DNA of 64,000 nt from Acanthochlamys bracteata. Its lineage: Eukaryota; Streptophyta; Magnoliopsida; Pandanales; Velloziaceae. The stretch lies in assembly GCA_019914995.1 (NCBI GenBank), contig CM034135.1:7876501-7940500 (forward strand). Direction: 5' to 3'. Each line of letters begins with the position of its first letter. Position 1 is the stretch's first letter. Both the position numbers and the translations under genes were made by a program. Below, one piece after another: positions 61,439 to 64,000 of the stretch. Under the pieces are notes generated by a model. It saw only the letters and a program-made list of their open reading frames with translations, was not told the origin of the DNA and did not search any database.

Positions 61439-61854
61439 TAATTAGTTTTTAAAATTAAGTTCTACAAACTTATCTAATATGAAATCAAAATAATCGCATA
61501 TGAAATTTGGCCCCATAAAAAGGGAGTGGTTATACGAGGAGATTGTGTCTAATCTTATACGTATACGCATGAAGGTGGTCTTTAATTGTCTTACATCATT
61601 TATTTGCCAAATTGAATTAGCTAATTATATAGATTTAGAAACATCTTAAGAGACATTTAGCACATTATAATATATATTTCATTGCATAAGATACATGTTT
61701 AGCATATTGCTCATCAAAGTACTTCTGCGTCTCATCTTAGCTTTTCGTTTCTCAATTGTCTTTTGCAGTATTCTAATTTTAAAATTATAAAAATAATATA
61801 AATTTTACATCGTAAAATTATATATGAGGAGAGATAAAAATACTTTTTTTAAGA

Positions 61855-62089
61855 ATATTTTTGGACATTTTTTTTCGATTTATGACCGAGATGATTTCCA
61901 AATCTAATCTTCACCTTTGAATATGAAGAACTATGAATTAGAAATATATTCATAAAATTTTCAGCTCAATTGGATCATAAATTCACCTTCATATGATCAC
62001 TTGATCAAGATAACAGAAATAATACAACATATATTTTTTTAAATTTTTTTATTTTCTGTCATTTTGATCAAGTGATCCGATAAAGATAA

Positions 62090-62092
<3 letters not shown>
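61855..62092. repeat. partial relative of the 5670-6045 element
   Basis: The stretch CCAAATCTAATCTTCACC, then TTTTCAGCTCAATTGGATCA and CACTTGATCAAGATAACA, parallels AAATCTGATCTTTACCG, TTTTCAGTCAATCAGATCAC and CACTTGATTAAACTGACA of the element at 5670. A short inverted piece TTGATCAAGTGATC follows. It is truncated at the AT microsatellite. Confidence 0.5.

Positions 62093-62130
<38 letters not shown>
62093..62130. repeat. (TA)n microsatellite, about 19 units
   Basis: Uninterrupted TA dinucleotide run of 38 bases directly abutting the truncated MITE-like sequence. Confidence 0.95.
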
Positions 62131-62132
<2 letters not shown>

Positions 62133-63058
62133 TAAAAAGAAATAAATTTGTTGTATGAGAAGTTCAAAAAAAAATTCATTTTAAAGAAGTTTTTTATTTT
62201 AAGTAATTTTCAATGACTACGTAATCAGAGTGAACGATTAGGATTTAAATTTTTGTTATCTAAAAAGCTATATCGACCAAAACCCAGTTAAGAAATTGAA
62301 AGTTTCTAATGTCAGCATAAGAAGTTGATGATCAACAAATGCATTATTGATTCAGATGGTTGAATTGAAAACTATTATGTATTACTTGTTCTTGTTTTCA
62401 TAGATATATAAACAAAAGTCAAGATGGAAGAAGCAATCATCAATAGTGTACTTCTAGATAACTTCTACTAATTCAAATTCAAGACCAATCAAAACTCAAA
62501 AGGTTTTACCTACTCTGATTGATTTGGTTCAGTTCTCAGTTCTCTTTGATTAATTGGTAAAGGACTTATTTACTTATTAGAAAATAATCTAAAAACTTAT
62601 TTGTAATATAAATTTTTAAACAAAAAAGTGACTTCTTGGATGAAGCAGGAGTGTGTTTTTCTAGACTACGAGCTTCACTTTTTAAACTTACTTTTCATAT
62701 AAAATAAATAAAATTTTAATAATAAATAATTATTTTTATAAAAATTTAATTTTAAAACTTAATATTAATACAAAGTTAATTTAAAATTTTATTTTTAATT
62801 AAGTTTTTTAATTTAATTAATTTAATTTATTTGTCAAAATTCAAGTTTACTTCAAGATAAATATTACATTGTTGAACGATCAATGAAATTTTGCCTAAAC
62901 CAAAATCAAATTTGGACCAGAATGGGCCTTAAACAATGGGCGGTAATGGGCTTTAATGAAGTGTAGATTTTGTTCTTGATTGATACTGCAATTGATTCCA
63001 ATATCCCAGTAATACATGATTTTTTTGTTTTTTGGGTGCAATGTTGGGATGACTTTTA

Positions 63059-63339
63059 AGGGCTTGTTTAGTAAATGAGTTTTCTGAAAGTGAAAAGTAA
63101 GAAATAAAATTTTTTAAAAAATAAAGTGAAAGTAAAGTTCAGTATTTATATTTCAATAATTTTTTAAAATATATTGAAGATTAAAAAATATAATTATATT
63201 AAGAAGTGTGCGTATAAAAAATTTAGAACTAAAATTTCGCAAGTAAAAATGAAATTTTAAATTTTTTGTGTAATTAAAATATATAAATTATTCAGAATTT
63301 AAAATCTGATCCAAAAAAATTGCGTTTAAAAAACGCCCT
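63059..63339. repeat. MITE-like family copy 3 of 3
   Basis: Left end AGGGCTTGTTTAGTAAATGA and right end TTTAAAAAACGCCCT are inverted. Internal AAAGTTCAGTATTTATATTT and TAGAACTAAAATTTCG match copies 1 and 2. This copy has the clearest ends. Confidence 0.6.
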
Positions 63340-64000
63340 GAGTGTTTGTGAAAATGCGTTAAACAAAAACAAATTAGTTGTTACAGATTCTCTAGGTTTG
63401 GAACTTGATTTGATACAGCGTTTGTTCAGGTATAAAATCCTATAACATTTATGTTATGTGGAACAACAGTTGAATTGAGGAATTCTAGCAAACCAGGTGT
63501 TCGTGGAAATGTGTGAACAAACATGGACCACTTTGGTAGAGGATTTCATGCGCGTTCTGGGAATTAAAATAGGTAATGTTTGGGATTTCATTCCAAAAAG
63601 TAATTTTTTAATTCATATTTTTAATATATATTTTATAAATTTTAAAAACATTTATTTAAAATTTCTACATAATAAAATATTTTTACTATTTTTTTTTATT
63701 TTTTAAAATAAAATAAGTAGAACTTATTTAATAAAAAATAATATTTTTTGTTTAAAAAAATTTTAATTTTGAAAGCGTTAATTTAAATTTAAAAAAAAAG
63801 CGTTAATTTTAATTTTAAAAAAATTCCATGTATAGCATCTTTTCGTTAAATTACAGTTACATATGTGGAGTATTTGTTGCAGCCGCCTTGTTCCAATTTC
63901 TGCTAGCGATAATTTGGTTTTTTTTGCGTTGTATTGCTGAAAATGCAATGGATCTTGCAGGCACTAACAGGATATGTGGAAGTAATTATGACATGAAGTT

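Larger units (their letters stand above)
60830..64000. other. terminal spacer, AT-rich with MITE-like copies
   Basis: No coding gene recognised. It contains two copies of the 59990-type family, a relative of the 5670-6045 element followed by an AT microsatellite, and a copy of the 15690-type family at about 63572-63780. The sequence after 63850 becomes less AT-rich and could be the edge of another transcription unit, but no frame could be supported. Confidence 0.5.

Noticed and set aside
63497-63706. Plus-strand frame starting MFVEMCEQTWTTL
   Set aside because: Its second half runs into an AT-rich repeat family copy; no homology recognised and no supporting signals.

Overview
This is nuclear DNA of a eudicot plant. 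The genes are intron-rich with GT/AG introns, the spacers are very AT-rich and full of short non-autonomous DNA-transposon debris, there is one Copia-type LTR fossil, and every recognisable protein belongs to a plant family. I saw no rRNA, tRNA, CRISPR or bacterial-type features. The species cannot be named from the sequence.

Layout. 1-12 kb: one single-exon SUPERMAN/RABBIT EARS-type zinc-finger repressor gene (minus strand), then about 10 kb of gene-free AT-rich spacer. 12-15 kb: a decayed tropinone-reductase-like copy followed by an intact five-exon copy (plus). 16-25 kb: a clade A PP2C of the HAI type (minus) and a sterol C-4 methyl oxidase of the SMO2 type (minus). 26-32 kb: a nine-exon Golgi methyltransferase of the PMT11/PMT12 type (minus). 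32.7-36.5 kb: a broken Copia-like fossil with two LTRs and a matching 5-bp target duplication. 38-42 kb: a MATH-BTB (BPM) cullin-3 adaptor (plus). 44-49 kb: an RCC1-repeat protein (plus), converging on an LHW-family bHLH gene (minus, 49.4-52.4 kb) whose leader holds a 32-codon upstream ORF. 55-57.7 kb: a CGR2/CGR3-type Golgi methyltransferase for pectin (plus). 60.6 kb: a small plant-specific protein gene (plus). The rest, to 64 kb, is spacer with MITE-like copies and an AT microsatellite.

Exon boundaries were worked out by hand from splice sites, phase continuity and family knowledge. The eight multi-exon models add up to intact reading frames of family-typical length: 268, 393, 267, 722, 413, 507, 692 and 259 residues.

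The genes are unrelated housekeeping and regulatory functions, not a pathway cluster. Several adjacent pairs match neighbours I remember in Arabidopsis (HAI next to SMO2; PMT11 next to BPM3; RBE, TR-like and PMT12 in a row), so the window looks like an old conserved gene block. I found no convincing undescribed biological system. The most interesting details are the uORF before the bHLH gene, a 121-bp tandem duplication that copies a splice acceptor in the PMT gene, a 3 x 91 bp array in an RCC1 intron, an ABRE cluster upstream of the PP2C, and several MITE-like families.
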